A DNA stretch of 46,578 nt from Lachnospiraceae bacterium (lineage in GTDB: Bacteria; Bacillota; Clostridia; Lachnospirales; Lachnospiraceae), in contig CAJTAL010000033.1 of NCBI GenBank assembly GCA_910574285.1, positions 1 through 46,578 on the forward strand. The letters run 5' to 3'. Under the pieces are notes generated by a model. That model was not told the DNA's origin. It saw nothing but the letters and a program-made list of their open reading frames with translations, and ran no database searches. Below, piece after piece: positions 15,618 through 24,394 of the stretch; position 1 is the stretch's first letter; every line of letters begins with the position of its first letter. A program made the translations under genes and the position numbers.

Positions 15618-18128
15618 ATGGAAATTACATTATATAAACATAACCAGTCAGCCTATCACGCAGCTCTTCAGATGCTGAAGGATACAGGGAAAGCGGCAAT
15701 TATTCATCCTACGGGAACAGGGAAATCCTTTATCGGGTTTAAATTGTGCGAAGATTTCCCGGATAAAGTAATCTGCTGGATTTCTCCGTCGGAATATATC
15801 TTCCGGACTCAGGTGGAGAATCTGGTAGCGAGTATAAAGAGGGATGCAGCATTATCAGGTGATGTAAATGTATGCGAGAACGGAAGCAAATGTTCGGCAA
15901 AAGCCCGCCGTCTGGCAGCCTATGAGAAGGGGTCATGCGGCGGAGCGGCAAACGGCATGGATATTCCGGAAAATATCAGGTTTTACACTTATGCGAAGAT
16001 AATGTCGATGACGGAAGCGGAATTAGAAGAAATCCGTCCCGATTATATCGTATTGGATGAATTCCACCGCTGCGGCGCGAAAGTCTGGGGACAGGGAGTG
16101 CAGAACCTGTTGACGATTTATCCCGACTCGCCGGTGCTGGGGCTTTCGGCAACGGCGATCCGCTATCTGGATAATCAGAGAGATATGTCGGATGAACTGT
16201 TTGACGGAAATGTTGCTTCTGAAATGACTCTTGGAGAGGCGATCGTGTGTGGAATCTTAAATCCGCCTAAATATGTACTGTCGGTCTACTCCTATCAGAA
16301 GGATCTGGAAAAATACCGGCGCCGCATTCAGAAAGCGAAGAATAAGGCTGTCAGGGATGAAGGAGAGAGTCAGCTTAACGAACTTCGGCGTGCATTGGAG
16401 AATGCAGAAGGGTTGGATGAAATGTTCAACAGGCATATGAAGAATCGGGACGGTAAATATATTGTCTTTTGCTCCAACTATGAGCATATGACGGAGATGA
16501 TCGGGAAAGCATCTGAATGGTTTTCGAAGATAGATAAGAGTCCCCATATTTACCCTGTGTATTCCAACGATCCGGAGGCAAGCCGGGAATTCGCGGATTT
16601 TAAGGCAGATGAAAGCGGACATTTAAAACTGCTGTACTGTATCGACATGCTCAATGAAGGCGTCCATGTGGAGGATGTGGAAGGTGTGATCTTACTTCGG
16701 CCGACGGTGTCGCCTATTGTCTACAAACAGCAGATCGGCAGGGCGCTGTCAGCCAGTAAGAGGAAGGATTCGGTCATCTTCGATATCGTGCTGAATATAG
16801 AGAACCTGTACAGTATTGGAACTATTGAAGAAGAGATGCAGATTGCTGCGTCGTATTATCGTTTTATGGGGCAGGAAGAAGAGATTGTCCATGAACATTT
16901 CAAAGTAACAGATGAGGTGAGGGATTGTGTTGCCCTCTTTGAAAAATTAAATGAGACGTTGACGGCCTCCTGGGATCTGATGTATGAGTGTGCGAGGCAG
17001 TATTACCGGGAGAATGGGAATCTGGAAGTGCCGGTGAGATATCAGACGAAGGAAGGATATGGTCTTGGTCAGTGGATTGTTACTCAGCGGAGAGTCCGGG
17101 CCGGTGAGAAATACGGTGTGCTCAGCGGGGAACGAATCCGAAAGTTAGACCGTATCGGGATGATCTGGGGAAGCTGCCGGGATCTCTCGTGGGAACGGTA
17201 TTTTAATGAAGCAAAAAAGTATTATGAAAAAAAAGGAAACCTAAATACTTGTGTCAATGACGTGACGGATTCGGGGTTTCGGCTTGGAGCATGGATCTGC
17301 CAGCTTCGGACTTACCGGAAGAGCGGGATACAGAAAGCATATCTGACGGAAGAAAGAGTGAGGGTGCTTAACGGTATTGGGATGATCTGGGATGTGCCGG
17401 ATTATCTATGGGAAGAGAATTTCATGGAATGTCTGCAATATTACCGGACTTACGGCAACTTAGATATTCCTAATGCATATTGTTCTCCGAAAGGATTGAA
17501 GATTGGCGGCTGGCTCCGAAGACAGCGTCTGCTAAGGAAAGGAAAGATCAACGGAACCGGGCTTACACAGGAGCAGATTGCAAGACTTGATTCTATCGGA
17601 ATGGTCTGGAAGACGAAACCGGAGCAGCAGTGGGAGAAAGGGTATACGGAGGCAAAGGCTTACTATGAAGCTTTTGGTAATCTGAACGTCCCAGTGTCCT
17701 ATGTGAGTCCGTCCGGGTATAAATTAGGCCACTGGATTGTGGACAGACGGGAAAAGGGAAAAGAAAAGCATTCCGCCGAGCGGCAGAAACAACTGGATTC
17801 ACTTGGTATGGTCTGGGCAAAGCCAGATTCCTGGGAAGTTCGGTATGGATTTGCAAAGGCTTATTATGAAGAGTATGGAAATTTGAATATTCCCTCGAAG
17901 TACCGGCCGGACGGGATCTGGCTTGCGAAATGGCTCAATGAGCAGAAACAGATCCATGCCGGGAAGCGGAAAGGGAAAACGCTGCGGGCAGACCAGGCAG
18001 AGAGGCTTGAGGCGATTGGGATATGTTGGGAACGGCATAAGAATAGTCGAAATCCGGATGAACAAAGCAGTGAGGGACAAGGTGGTCTGAACCCTCCGGA
18101 TTACAAAGAATATAAGGAAGCAGTCTAA
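15618..18128 (+). CDS. DEAD/DEAH-box helicase with five helicase-associated (HA) repeats
   Basis: An 836-residue superfamily 2 helicase. The core has Walker A PTGTGKS (31-37), motif II DEFH (147-150), motif III SAT (177-179) and motif VI QQIGRA (371-376). The C-terminal 390 residues are five tandem helicase-associated repeats (about 451-518, 524-591, 597-664, 671-733, 738-804). Each runs W...AxxYYxxxGNLxxP...GxxLGxWI...LxxIGMxW. HA repeats are probably nucleic-acid binding. Such proteins occur in Clostridia, often near mobile DNA, without an established cellular function. It stands alone: no nuclease or methylase gene is beside it, so a restriction role is unsupported. The ATG has GGAAGGAG upstream. 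Confidence 0.88.
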   Translation: MEITLYKHNQSAYHAALQMLKDTGKAAIIHPTGTGKSFIGFKLCEDFPDKVICWISPSEYIFRTQVENLVASIKRDAALSGDVNVCENGSKCSAKARRLAAYEKGSCGGAANGMDIPENIRFYTYAKIMSMTEAELEEIRPDYIVLDEFHRCGAKVWGQGVQNLLTIYPDSPVLGLSATAIRYLDNQRDMSDELFDGNVASEMTLGEAIVCGILNPPKYVLSVYSYQKDLEKYRRRIQKAKNKAVRDEGESQLNELRRALENAEGLDEMFNRHMKNRDGKYIVFCSNYEHMTEMIGKASEWFSKIDKSPHIYPVYSNDPEASREFADFKADESGHLKLLYCIDMLNEGVHVEDVEGVILLRPTVSPIVYKQQIGRALSASKRKDSVIFDIVLNIENLYSIGTIEEEMQIAASYYRFMGQEEEIVHEHFKVTDEVRDCVALFEKLNETLTASWDLMYECARQYYRENGNLEVPVRYQTKEGYGLGQWIVTQRRVRAGEKYGVLSGERIRKLDRIGMIWGSCRDLSWERYFNEAKKYYEKKGNLNTCVNDVTDSGFRLGAWICQLRTYRKSGIQKAYLTEERVRVLNGIGMIWDVPDYLWEENFMECLQYYRTYGNLDIPNAYCSPKGLKIGGWLRRQRLLRKGKINGTGLTQEQIARLDSIGMVWKTKPEQQWEKGYTEAKAYYEAFGNLNVPVSYVSPSGYKLGHWIVDRREKGKEKHSAERQKQLDSLGMVWAKPDSWEVRYGFAKAYYEEYGNLNIPSKYRPDGIWLAKWLNEQKQIHAGKRKGKTLRADQAERLEAIGICWERHKNSRNPDEQSSEGQGGLNPPDYKEYKEAV

Positions 18129-18163
18129 GATAAGAGGAACAGGATTACTTTCAGGATTACTTT

Positions 18164-18360
18164 ATGGGAATTCTTGCAGCAGGGGCACTTGAATTTCCAA
18201 AGGTATGATATATTCGGCGTCTGAAAATGACTGCGGACAGATCAGTTATGATCTGGTAGTATCGCAGTGTGACAGACAGTTTACTGTGGCAACAGAAGGA
18301 TATCTGGGGGCATGGATGGCGAAGCATGCCTGTCAGGGAGGTGCTTCGCCATTAATGTGA
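18164..18360 (+). other. Gene-poor stretch with two overlapping micro-ORFs before loaP
   Basis: Between the helicase and loaP (18129-18467) there is no recognisable gene. A 14-codon ORF (18164-18208) and a 51-codon ORF (18205-18360) overlap by ATGA. The second ends in the stem ATGGCGAAGCA (18316-18326) / TGCTTCGCCAT (18342-18352), which has no T tract. AGGATTACTT is repeated near 18141-18165. The ORFs have poor ribosome sites. They could be decayed remains of one frame-shifted gene or part of the loaP leader. Confidence 0.3.
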
Positions 18361-18467
18361 TACGGAATCTCTGGCGCCATAGCTATTTCAGAACAGAAAT
18401 TATACAGACAGAAATTATGCAGGGTTGCTCTCACAGATGCTTGTGGGAACGTAATAGGAGGATTATT

Positions 18468-19007
18468 TTGTATTATGTGATGCAGGTAGTGACGGGAACA
18501 GAAGACAGGGTGGAAGAACAGGTGAAGGTCATGGTGGGAAATGAGTTATATCATTCGTGTTTCCATCCGATGCGGCAGATGAGAAAGAAATTCCGGGGGG
18601 AATGGAGAGAAGTTCACGAGAAGCTGCTCCCGGGGTATGTGTTCATAACAAGCGACAGTGTTCGGGAGTTATATCAGGAACTCAGGAGTTTGCCGGCATT
18701 TACAAAGCTGCTGGGGAAAGACCGGGAGCAGTTTATTCCGCTCCCAAAGCATGAGGTGGAGTGGCTGGAACGGATGATAGAATCACCGGACCAGAGAATG
18801 GAAGTACAGCTTTCCCAGGTATCGGTATCAGAAGATGATGTAGTTACGATCCTGTCGGGACCTTTGAAAAATATGGAAGGATCTATTAAGAAGATTGACC
18901 TGCACCGGAGGATTGCGAAAGTGGAGGTTGACTTTATGAACAGGAAGACAGTTATACATCTGGGAATAGAGATGGTGGGAAAAAGGATGGATTCCCAAAA
19001 GTGTTGA
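18468..19007 (+). CDS. loaP: LoaP-type NusG paralogue, operon-specific antiterminator
   Basis: A 179-residue specialised NusG. The NGN domain opens YYVMQVVTGTEDRVEEQV and includes KLLPGYVFI, the conserved NusG strand; the KOW domain follows (DDVVTILSGPLKNMEGSIKKIDLHRRIAKVEV). TTG 18468 is chosen because AGGAGG (18456-18461) lies 6 nt upstream and the protein then begins as NusG paralogues do. LoaP proteins in Firmicutes bind RNA polymerase and a leader RNA element and let it read through terminators in long operons for polysaccharides or antibiotics. Position as first gene of a roughly 25-kb glycan operon fits that role. The general NusG would be elsewhere, near rpl genes. Confidence 0.88.
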   Translation: MYYVMQVVTGTEDRVEEQVKVMVGNELYHSCFHPMRQMRKKFRGEWREVHEKLLPGYVFITSDSVRELYQELRSLPAFTKLLGKDREQFIPLPKHEVEWLERMIESPDQRMEVQLSQVSVSEDDVVTILSGPLKNMEGSIKKIDLHRRIAKVEVDFMNRKTVIHLGIEMVGKRMDSQKC

Positions 19008-19133
19008 ATATATAGACAGGTAGAATATAAAGGGCGAAGCTGGATAAGGATGTTTTGTTTGTTGTTTTATTCTGATGTGAAATATGAATATCTGTTACTA
19101 TGAAAATAAAACTATTTGTTGGAGTACTAAGCT
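19008..19133 (+). promoter_or_regulatory. loaP-aminotransferase gap with GGGCGAAGC motif
   Basis: The 126-nt gap carries GGGCGAAGC (19032-19040), which includes GCGAAGC, a sequence known to form an exceptionally stable mini-hairpin in single-stranded DNA. The same GGCGAAGC also occurs upstream of loaP (18318-18325). A weak promoter TTGAAT (19004-19009), 16 bp, TATAAA (19026-19031) is possible. A role as the LoaP recruitment element is a guess from position and form. The DegT gene ribosome site GGAG is at 19121. Confidence 0.35.
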
Positions 19134-20456
19134 ATGGATATTGGATCAGATATAAGATTTAAGAAAATAGAGCCGTTTCAGACAAAGGTATGGCTGAGCA
19201 GTCCTACCATGCATGGTGACGAGATGGAGTATGTGACAGAGGCATATAAAACCAATTGGATGAGTACGGTGGGAGAAAATATCAATGAATTAGAGAAAAT
19301 GGCGGCGGAATACATAGGAGTTAAACATGCGGTAGCGCTTTCATCAGGAACGGCGGCTCTGCATCTGGCAGTAAAATTGGCGGCGGAAAGATTATACGGC
19401 AGCAGTTCGGGTGTTTCGACGCCTGACGGGCTAGGGGCAGGCGGAGCGTTATATGGGAAGAGAGTCTTCTGTTCGGATATGACATTTGATGCGACGGTGA
19501 ATCCTGTGGTCTACGAAGGCGGAGAACCTGTATTTATTGATACAGAATATAAGACCTGGAATATGGATCCAGAAAGCCTGGAACGCGCGTTTGTACTTTA
19601 CCCAGATGTAAAGCTTGTCATCCTGGCTCATCTTTACGGTGTGCCTGGAAGGATCGATGAGATCAGAGATATTTGTAAGCGCTACGGAGCTTTGATAATT
19701 GAAGATGCAGCGGAATCGTTAGGGGCTACATATAAAAAGAAGCAGACAGGTACATTTGGTGATTACAGTTGTATCAGTTTTAACGGAAATAAAATTATCA
19801 CAGGTTCCAGTGGTGGGATGCTTCTGTGTGGAAGCAGTACAGATGCTAATAAGGCAAGGAAATGGTCAACCCAATCACGGGAGGCAGCTCCTTGGTACCA
19901 GCATGAAGAGATTGGTTACAATTACAGGATCAGTAATGTCATTGCAGGTGTGGTGCGTGGACAGTGGCCTTATCTGGAGGATCACATCAATGATAAAAAG
20001 AGAATCTATGAACGATATAAAGAAGGACTTAAAGATCTGCCGGTAAGGATGAACCCGTATGACGAGACCTGTAGCTCACCCAATTACTGGCTGAGCTGCG
20101 TGACGATAGATCAGGAGTATATGTGTGAAAATCAGAAATCAGAACGGGAAGTTTTATATAAAAGTGAGAGTGGGAAGAGTTGTCCGTCAGAGATTCTGGA
20201 TGTGCTTTCCTTTTTTTCAGCTGAGGGAAGGTTTATTTGGAAACCGATGCATCTGCAACCTGTTTATCGAAATAATTCTTTTGTGACGAGGGAAGGAATC
20301 AGCCGGGGAAATTCCAATGCATATATAGAGACAGGAAGTCGAGTGGATGTAGGTGCAGATATCTTTGCGAGGGGGCTTTGTCTGCCGTCGGATAATAAAA
20401 TGACAGAAGAGCAACAGGATATTGTGATTGATATTATTCATTGTTGTTTTAAATAA
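19134..20456 (+). CDS. DegT/DnrJ/EryC1/StrS-family sugar aminotransferase (PglE-like)
   Basis: A 440-residue PLP enzyme that converts a nucleotide-linked 4-keto-6-deoxy sugar into the 4-amino sugar, using glutamate as donor. It has SSGTAALHLA (phosphate binding), YGVPG, the PLP-facing D191 in IIEDAAESLGA, and the Schiff-base lysine K220 in SFNGNKIIT. It is most like PglE/Per types acting on UDP-4-keto-6-deoxy-GlcNAc, but the substrate is inferred. Extra loops lie at about 87-105 and 325-345. The matching 4,6-dehydratase (PglF type) is not in this window. Codon use matches the GC-richer upstream genes, unlike the genes after 20,460. Confidence 0.88.
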   Translation: MDIGSDIRFKKIEPFQTKVWLSSPTMHGDEMEYVTEAYKTNWMSTVGENINELEKMAAEYIGVKHAVALSSGTAALHLAVKLAAERLYGSSSGVSTPDGLGAGGALYGKRVFCSDMTFDATVNPVVYEGGEPVFIDTEYKTWNMDPESLERAFVLYPDVKLVILAHLYGVPGRIDEIRDICKRYGALIIEDAAESLGATYKKKQTGTFGDYSCISFNGNKIITGSSGGMLLCGSSTDANKARKWSTQSREAAPWYQHEEIGYNYRISNVIAGVVRGQWPYLEDHINDKKRIYERYKEGLKDLPVRMNPYDETCSSPNYWLSCVTIDQEYMCENQKSEREVLYKSESGKSCPSEILDVLSFFSAEGRFIWKPMHLQPVYRNNSFVTREGISRGNSNAYIETGSRVDVGADIFARGLCLPSDNKMTEEQQDIVIDIIHCCFK

Positions 20457-20499
20457 TTTATAGAGAATATGGATTAGCTGATAAAGAGAGGGATGCAAT

Positions 20500-21162
20500 T
20501 TGAAAAGTTTATATATCGTTGGTGCAGGTGGGTTTGGAAGAGAAGTATTATGGCTTGTGAAAAGGATCAATGAAGCTTCTTTTTTTGAAGGAAAGGGGAG
20601 GGGTTGGAAAATAGAAGGGTTTATTGATGATAATACAGAACTTCATGAAACGATGCAGGATGAATATCCGGTGCTTGGCGGTTGTGATTATTTTAATAAT
20701 ATATTAGAAGAAATTTATATAATAGTAGCAATTGGTTCAGCCAAAGTAAAAAGAAAAGTTGTTAATAAATTGTCAAGATATAAGAATATTAAATTTGCTA
20801 CACTGATTGATCCGACAGCTATTGTATCCGACCGTGTAAAAATCGGTGCAGGATGTATTATATGTGCAGGAACAATTGTTACAGTTGATATTATTCTTGG
20901 TCGAAATGTTATAATTAATTTGGATTGTACACTAGGTCATGATGTTATGGTTGGAGATTATACAACAGTTTATCCAAGTACAAATATTTCAGGAAATGTT
21001 AAGATAGATGAAGAGGTTGAGTTGGGAACTGGTGTGCAGATTATTCAGGGGAAAAATATAGGAAGTCAAAGTATAATAGGTGCAGGTGCAGTTGTTGTAA
21101 AAGATATACCCAAAAGATGTACTGCAGTAGGAAGTCCTGCAAAACCGATCAGATTTTTTTAG
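20500..21162 (+). CDS. NeuD/PglD-like sugar O/N-acyltransferase
   Basis: A 220-residue left-handed beta-helix acyltransferase. The N-terminal Rossmann-like part (IVGAGGFGREV) binds the nucleotide sugar; the hexapeptide repeats (about 100-205) bind acyl-CoA. The probable catalytic base is H147 in CTLGHDV, matching the His of PglD. It ends with the family motif GAGAVVVKDIPKRCTAVGSPAKPI. It probably acylates the 4-amino group made by the preceding aminotransferase. Acetyl is the default donor, but the next two genes make other acyl-CoAs plausible. It starts at TTG with GAGAGGG upstream. It is the first gene of the AT-rich part. Confidence 0.87.
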   Translation: MKSLYIVGAGGFGREVLWLVKRINEASFFEGKGRGWKIEGFIDDNTELHETMQDEYPVLGGCDYFNNILEEIYIIVAIGSAKVKRKVVNKLSRYKNIKFATLIDPTAIVSDRVKIGAGCIICAGTIVTVDIILGRNVIINLDCTLGHDVMVGDYTTVYPSTNISGNVKIDEEVELGTGVQIIQGKNIGSQSIIGAGAVVVKDIPKRCTAVGSPAKPIRFF

Positions 21163-21174
21163 GAGGGACATCCA

Positions 21175-22509
21175 ATGCATAAAAGTATGATGGATATTCA
21201 TACAGTGACAGTCTTGGGAGCAAACGGTTCAATGGGAAGAAATATTGCAGCGATTTTTGCTTCTTTTGGTAATGCTAAGGTGTATCTTGTCAGTAGAAAC
21301 ATAGAGAAGTCCATTGAAGCAAAAAATAAAGCCTATCTTTCAGTTCGAGCAGAAAGTATCAAAGAAAAAATGATTCCGTCAGATTATACGCATTTGGAAG
21401 AATGTGTAAAGATATCGGATGTTATCTTTGAAGCATGTGCTGAAGAATGGAATGTAAAAGCGGATATTCACAGAAAAATTGCTGATGCAATTGGTGATAA
21501 TGGAGAAGGAAAAGTTTTTTGTTCTGGTACGTCAGGACTTTCTATAACAAAATTGGCAGAATTGTATCCATCAAATTATCGCCATCAGTTCATGGGTATA
21601 CATATGTTTAATCCCCCATATCAGATGACACTTTGTGAAATGATACCGACAATATATACAGAGAATGATCGTTCTGTATTTGAATCAATGAAAAAATATG
21701 CAAATAAGATATTGTATAGGACAGTGGTGGAGACGTTGGATTCTCCAGCCTTTCTTGGGAATAGAATTGGTTTCTATTTCATTAATAATGCTTTGCAAAT
21801 GGCTGAGAGGTTTAAGTATAGCGGAGGAATCGATTATATCGATTCTATTTTAGGCCCTTTTACCGGGCGTTCAATGCCACCACTTATAACTTCAAATTTT
21901 GTAGGATTGGATGTTCATAAAGCTATTATTGAAAATCTTTATAACAATATTAATGATTATGCTCATGATGATTTTGCTCTTCCTCAATTTATGAATGTTC
22001 TGATTGATGAAGGTAAAGTAGGAAAAAAAGCAGGGGTAGGTTTGTATAAAACTATTTTACATGAAAATGGAATGAAAATTCATCAAGTTTATGATATTGC
22101 CCATGGACATTATCGAGAACAAATACAGTATGCATTTCCATTTGCTAAAGATATGATTTCTTTTTTAAAGGTGGGGGATTATGCAAAAGCAATTTATGTA
22201 TTGATAGAGAATCAGTCAATAGAGGCGCGGCTTTGTTGTGAATTTCTTTTGAAGTATATTATATATAGTTTGGCAAAAGCAAAAGAGTTGGGCTGTGATC
22301 CAAGTGCAGCAGATGATGTTATGGCAGCAGGGTTTCATTGGTGCCCGCCATTGGCATTATTAGACGCGATCGGTTCAGTTACCGATTTTGAAAAGCTTTG
22401 TGAGGAACGGTTGGAAGAAAAAATAGTTTTTGCTATGAAAAATCTAAGTCTGTTAAAGGAGGCGCCGAAATCGCACTATGACTATCGTAGATTTATGATT
22501 GCGAAATAG
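21175..22509 (+). CDS. 3-hydroxyacyl-CoA dehydrogenase
   Basis: A 444-residue NAD(P)-dependent dehydrogenase with the Rossmann motif VLGANGSMGRNIA, SGTSGLSI and the catalytic-His block HMFNPPYQM. The linker SPAFLGNRIGFYFINNALQMAERF joins the helical 3HCDH domain, followed by a second C-terminal 3HCDH-like region (hence longer than the roughly 280 residues of butyrate-pathway HbdA). It interconverts 3-oxoacyl-CoA and (S)-3-hydroxyacyl-CoA. The gene is sandwiched between a sugar acyltransferase and a thiolase inside a polysaccharide operon, with only 12 and 29 nt gaps. That argues for provision of a hydroxyacyl group for the glycan rather than general fatty-acid metabolism. AGGAGG precedes the ATG. 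Confidence 0.87.
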   Translation: MHKSMMDIHTVTVLGANGSMGRNIAAIFASFGNAKVYLVSRNIEKSIEAKNKAYLSVRAESIKEKMIPSDYTHLEECVKISDVIFEACAEEWNVKADIHRKIADAIGDNGEGKVFCSGTSGLSITKLAELYPSNYRHQFMGIHMFNPPYQMTLCEMIPTIYTENDRSVFESMKKYANKILYRTVVETLDSPAFLGNRIGFYFINNALQMAERFKYSGGIDYIDSILGPFTGRSMPPLITSNFVGLDVHKAIIENLYNNINDYAHDDFALPQFMNVLIDEGKVGKKAGVGLYKTILHENGMKIHQVYDIAHGHYREQIQYAFPFAKDMISFLKVGDYAKAIYVLIENQSIEARLCCEFLLKYIIYSLAKAKELGCDPSAADDVMAAGFHWCPPLALLDAIGSVTDFEKLCEERLEEKIVFAMKNLSLLKEAPKSHYDYRRFMIAK

Positions 22510-22538
22510 TGTAAGACATTATTTGGAAGGAGAAGAGT

Positions 22539-23795
22539 ATGAGTAAAGTGTATATATTAGGCGGCGCCCAAACAGATTTTGAACGTAACTGGACTAAAGA
22601 AGGAAAAAATGTGCTTGCTCTTTTAAAAGAAGTAATGTCAGATGCACTTTGTCAAGCGGATGTTAGTTTTTCGGATATAGAGGAATTGAATAAGAGTAAC
22701 AGGGTTGCTTGCTTTGTGGGTAATTTTATTGCGGAAAATTATATTAATCAGGGACATTTAGGAGCATTATTGACAGAGGTGTCTCCATCTTTGTATGGTG
22801 TACCATCTGCGAGATATGAGGCGGCTTGTGCGTCTGGTTCAGCAGCATTAGACGCAGCTATTACTAAAATAAAGGCAAAGGAGTATGATCTGGCTATTGT
22901 TGTGGGGTGGGAATTAATGAAAACCGTAGATTCTAAGGTTTGCGGCGATATTCTGGCTAAAGCTGCATGTTACGAGAAAGAAGGGCAAGGAATTCCGTTT
23001 CCATTTCCGAAACTGTTTGGAAAATTAGCAGATGAAACTATAAGTAGGTATAGATTGGATGAACAGCGGTATTTGAATAATTTGGCACAGATTTCTGTAA
23101 TTAATTATGGAAATGCAAAAAGGAATCCATTGGCTCAGACAAGAAGTTGGTTTATGGATTATGAACAGGCTAGCCATAGAGGAACAGAAACAAATATATC
23201 CATTGGTGGGAAGTTGGCTATATCTGATTGTTCGCAAGTGACGGATGGAGCAGCAGTAGTTCTATTGGCAAGCGAGAGCTTAATAGAAGAATTTGGAATA
23301 GAAAATGTACCATATGTAAAAGGATATGGTCATAGAACAGCGCCGATGTTGTTCGAAAAGAAGATTCATGAGCAACCAGAAAGTCATTATATATTACCAT
23401 GGACAAGGCAGACAATTTTGGATGCGTACAACCGTAGTGGATTATCTGTAGAGGATATAGATGTTTTTGAGACGCATGATTGTTTTACATCCTCCGAGTA
23501 TGTTGCTATTTCGGCATTTGGCATTACAGAGCCAGGACACGAATTTGAAGCAATAGAAAATGGAAGGATAGGCTTTGAGGGTGATAAACCAATGAATCCA
23601 AGCGGCGGTTTAATTGGTTGTGGACATCCGGTTGGTGCGACAGGATGTAGAATGTTTTTAGATCTCTATAAGCAAGTTAGAGGAAAAGCTAACGAATATC
23701 AAGTAATAAAAGATAATGAAATGCCGAAGAATGCGATAATGTTAAATATTGGTGGAACGGCTACTACAAATTATGTATTTATAGTAGGAATATAA
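22539..23795 (+). CDS. Thiolase-family acyl-CoA enzyme (SCP2/archaeal-thiolase type)
   Basis: A 418-residue thiolase. The nucleophile Cys is in [14 protein letters not shown]; the second conserved His lies in [13 protein letters not shown], and the C-terminal catalytic motif is [15 protein letters not shown]. The HDCFT block, instead of the NEAFA of PhaA-type thiolases, places it in the SCP2-like/archaeal group, whose members often work with a DUF35 partner; none is seen here. It could condense two acetyl-CoA to acetoacetyl-CoA for the preceding dehydrogenase. Direction and chain length are inferred. GGAGAAG precedes the ATG, and the next gene starts within 2 nt of its stop. Confidence 0.86.
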   Translation: MSKVYILGGAQTDFERNWTKEGKNVLALLKEVMSDALCQADVSFSDIEELNKSNRVACFVGNFIAENYINQGHLGALLTEVSPSLYGVPSARYEAACASGSAALDAAITKIKAKEYDLAIVVGWELMKTVDSKVCGDILAKAACYEKEGQGIPFPFPKLFGKLADETISRYRLDEQRYLNNLAQISVINYGNAKRNPLAQTRSWFMDYEQASHRGTETNISIGGKLAISDCSQVTDGAAVVLLASESLIEEFGIENVPYVKGYGHRTAPMLFEKKIHEQPESHYILPWTRQTILDAYNRSGLSVEDIDVFETHDCFTSSEYVAISAFGITEPGHEFEAIENGRIGFEGDKPMNPSGGLIGCGHPVGATGCRMFLDLYKQVRGKANEYQVIKDNEMPKNAIMLNIGGTATTNYVFIVGI

Positions 23796-23797
23796 TT

Positions 23798-24394
23798 ATG
23801 AAAAAGGTAAATGTTTATCAAGGAGTAATTAAACGGCTACTGGATATAGTTTTGTCTGGTTTAGCATTGATTTTACTATGTCCAATTTTAATATTAATAT
23901 GTATTCTTATTTTGATTGATGATTTTGGACCTGTTTTATTCAAGCAAAAAAGAGTTGGAAAGAATGAGAAGATATTTCAAATACTTAAATTTCGGACTAT
24001 GTATATAGATGCCGAAAAATATCAGGAAACAGGTGTTGAGGTTATTGGGAAAGATCCTCGAATCACGAAGATGGGGTTTCTATTGAGACGGTTTAAAATT
24101 GATGAACTTCCACAATTGATTAATGTCTTAAAAGGGGATATGAGTATTATTGGTCCACGTCCTTCGATTCCGGATTATTTAAAATCTTATCAGAATTGGG
24201 AAAGAGAGCGTTTTACGGTAAGACCCGGTTTGTCAGGCTTGGCTCAGGTTAATGGTAATATTTTTTTGTCAAAAACAGAAAGAAGTAAATTTGATGTCGA
24301 ATATGTACATAAAATTAGTTTCTTATTGGATACAAAGATTGTATTGAAGACGATTTTAGTAATTATTTTTGGAGAAGAAAAATTTAGAAAATGA
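23798..24394 (+). CDS. Monotopic phosphoglycosyl transferase (PglC/WcaJ small type)
   Basis: A 198-residue initiating transferase that moves a sugar-1-phosphate from a UDP-sugar onto undecaprenyl phosphate at the inner face of the membrane. It has the N-terminal re-entrant hydrophobic helix (about 12-40), KRVGKNEKIFQILKFRTM, the catalytic Asp-Glu dyad D102-E103 in IDELPQLINVLKGDMS, and GPRPSIPDY and RPGLSGLAQVNG. The length matches PglC, which transfers diacetylbacillosamine-phosphate, in keeping with the aminotransferase and acyltransferase upstream. Its stop overlaps the start of the formyltransferase gene (ATGA). Confidence 0.92.
   Translation: MKKVNVYQGVIKRLLDIVLSGLALILLCPILILICILILIDDFGPVLFKQKRVGKNEKIFQILKFRTMYIDAEKYQETGVEVIGKDPRITKMGFLLRRFKIDELPQLINVLKGDMSIIGPRPSIPDYLKSYQNWERERFTVRPGLSGLAQVNGNIFLSKTERSKFDVEYVHKISFLLDTKIVLKTILVIIFGEEKFRK

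Noticed and set aside
15618-18128. Type I or III restriction helicase subunit
   Set aside because: No methyltransferase, specificity subunit or nuclease domain is present; the C-terminal half is HA repeats.
23798-24394. Undecaprenyl-phosphate galactose transferase of the long WbaP type
   Set aside because: The protein is only 198 residues with a single re-entrant helix; WbaP and WcaJ have four extra N-terminal membrane segments.
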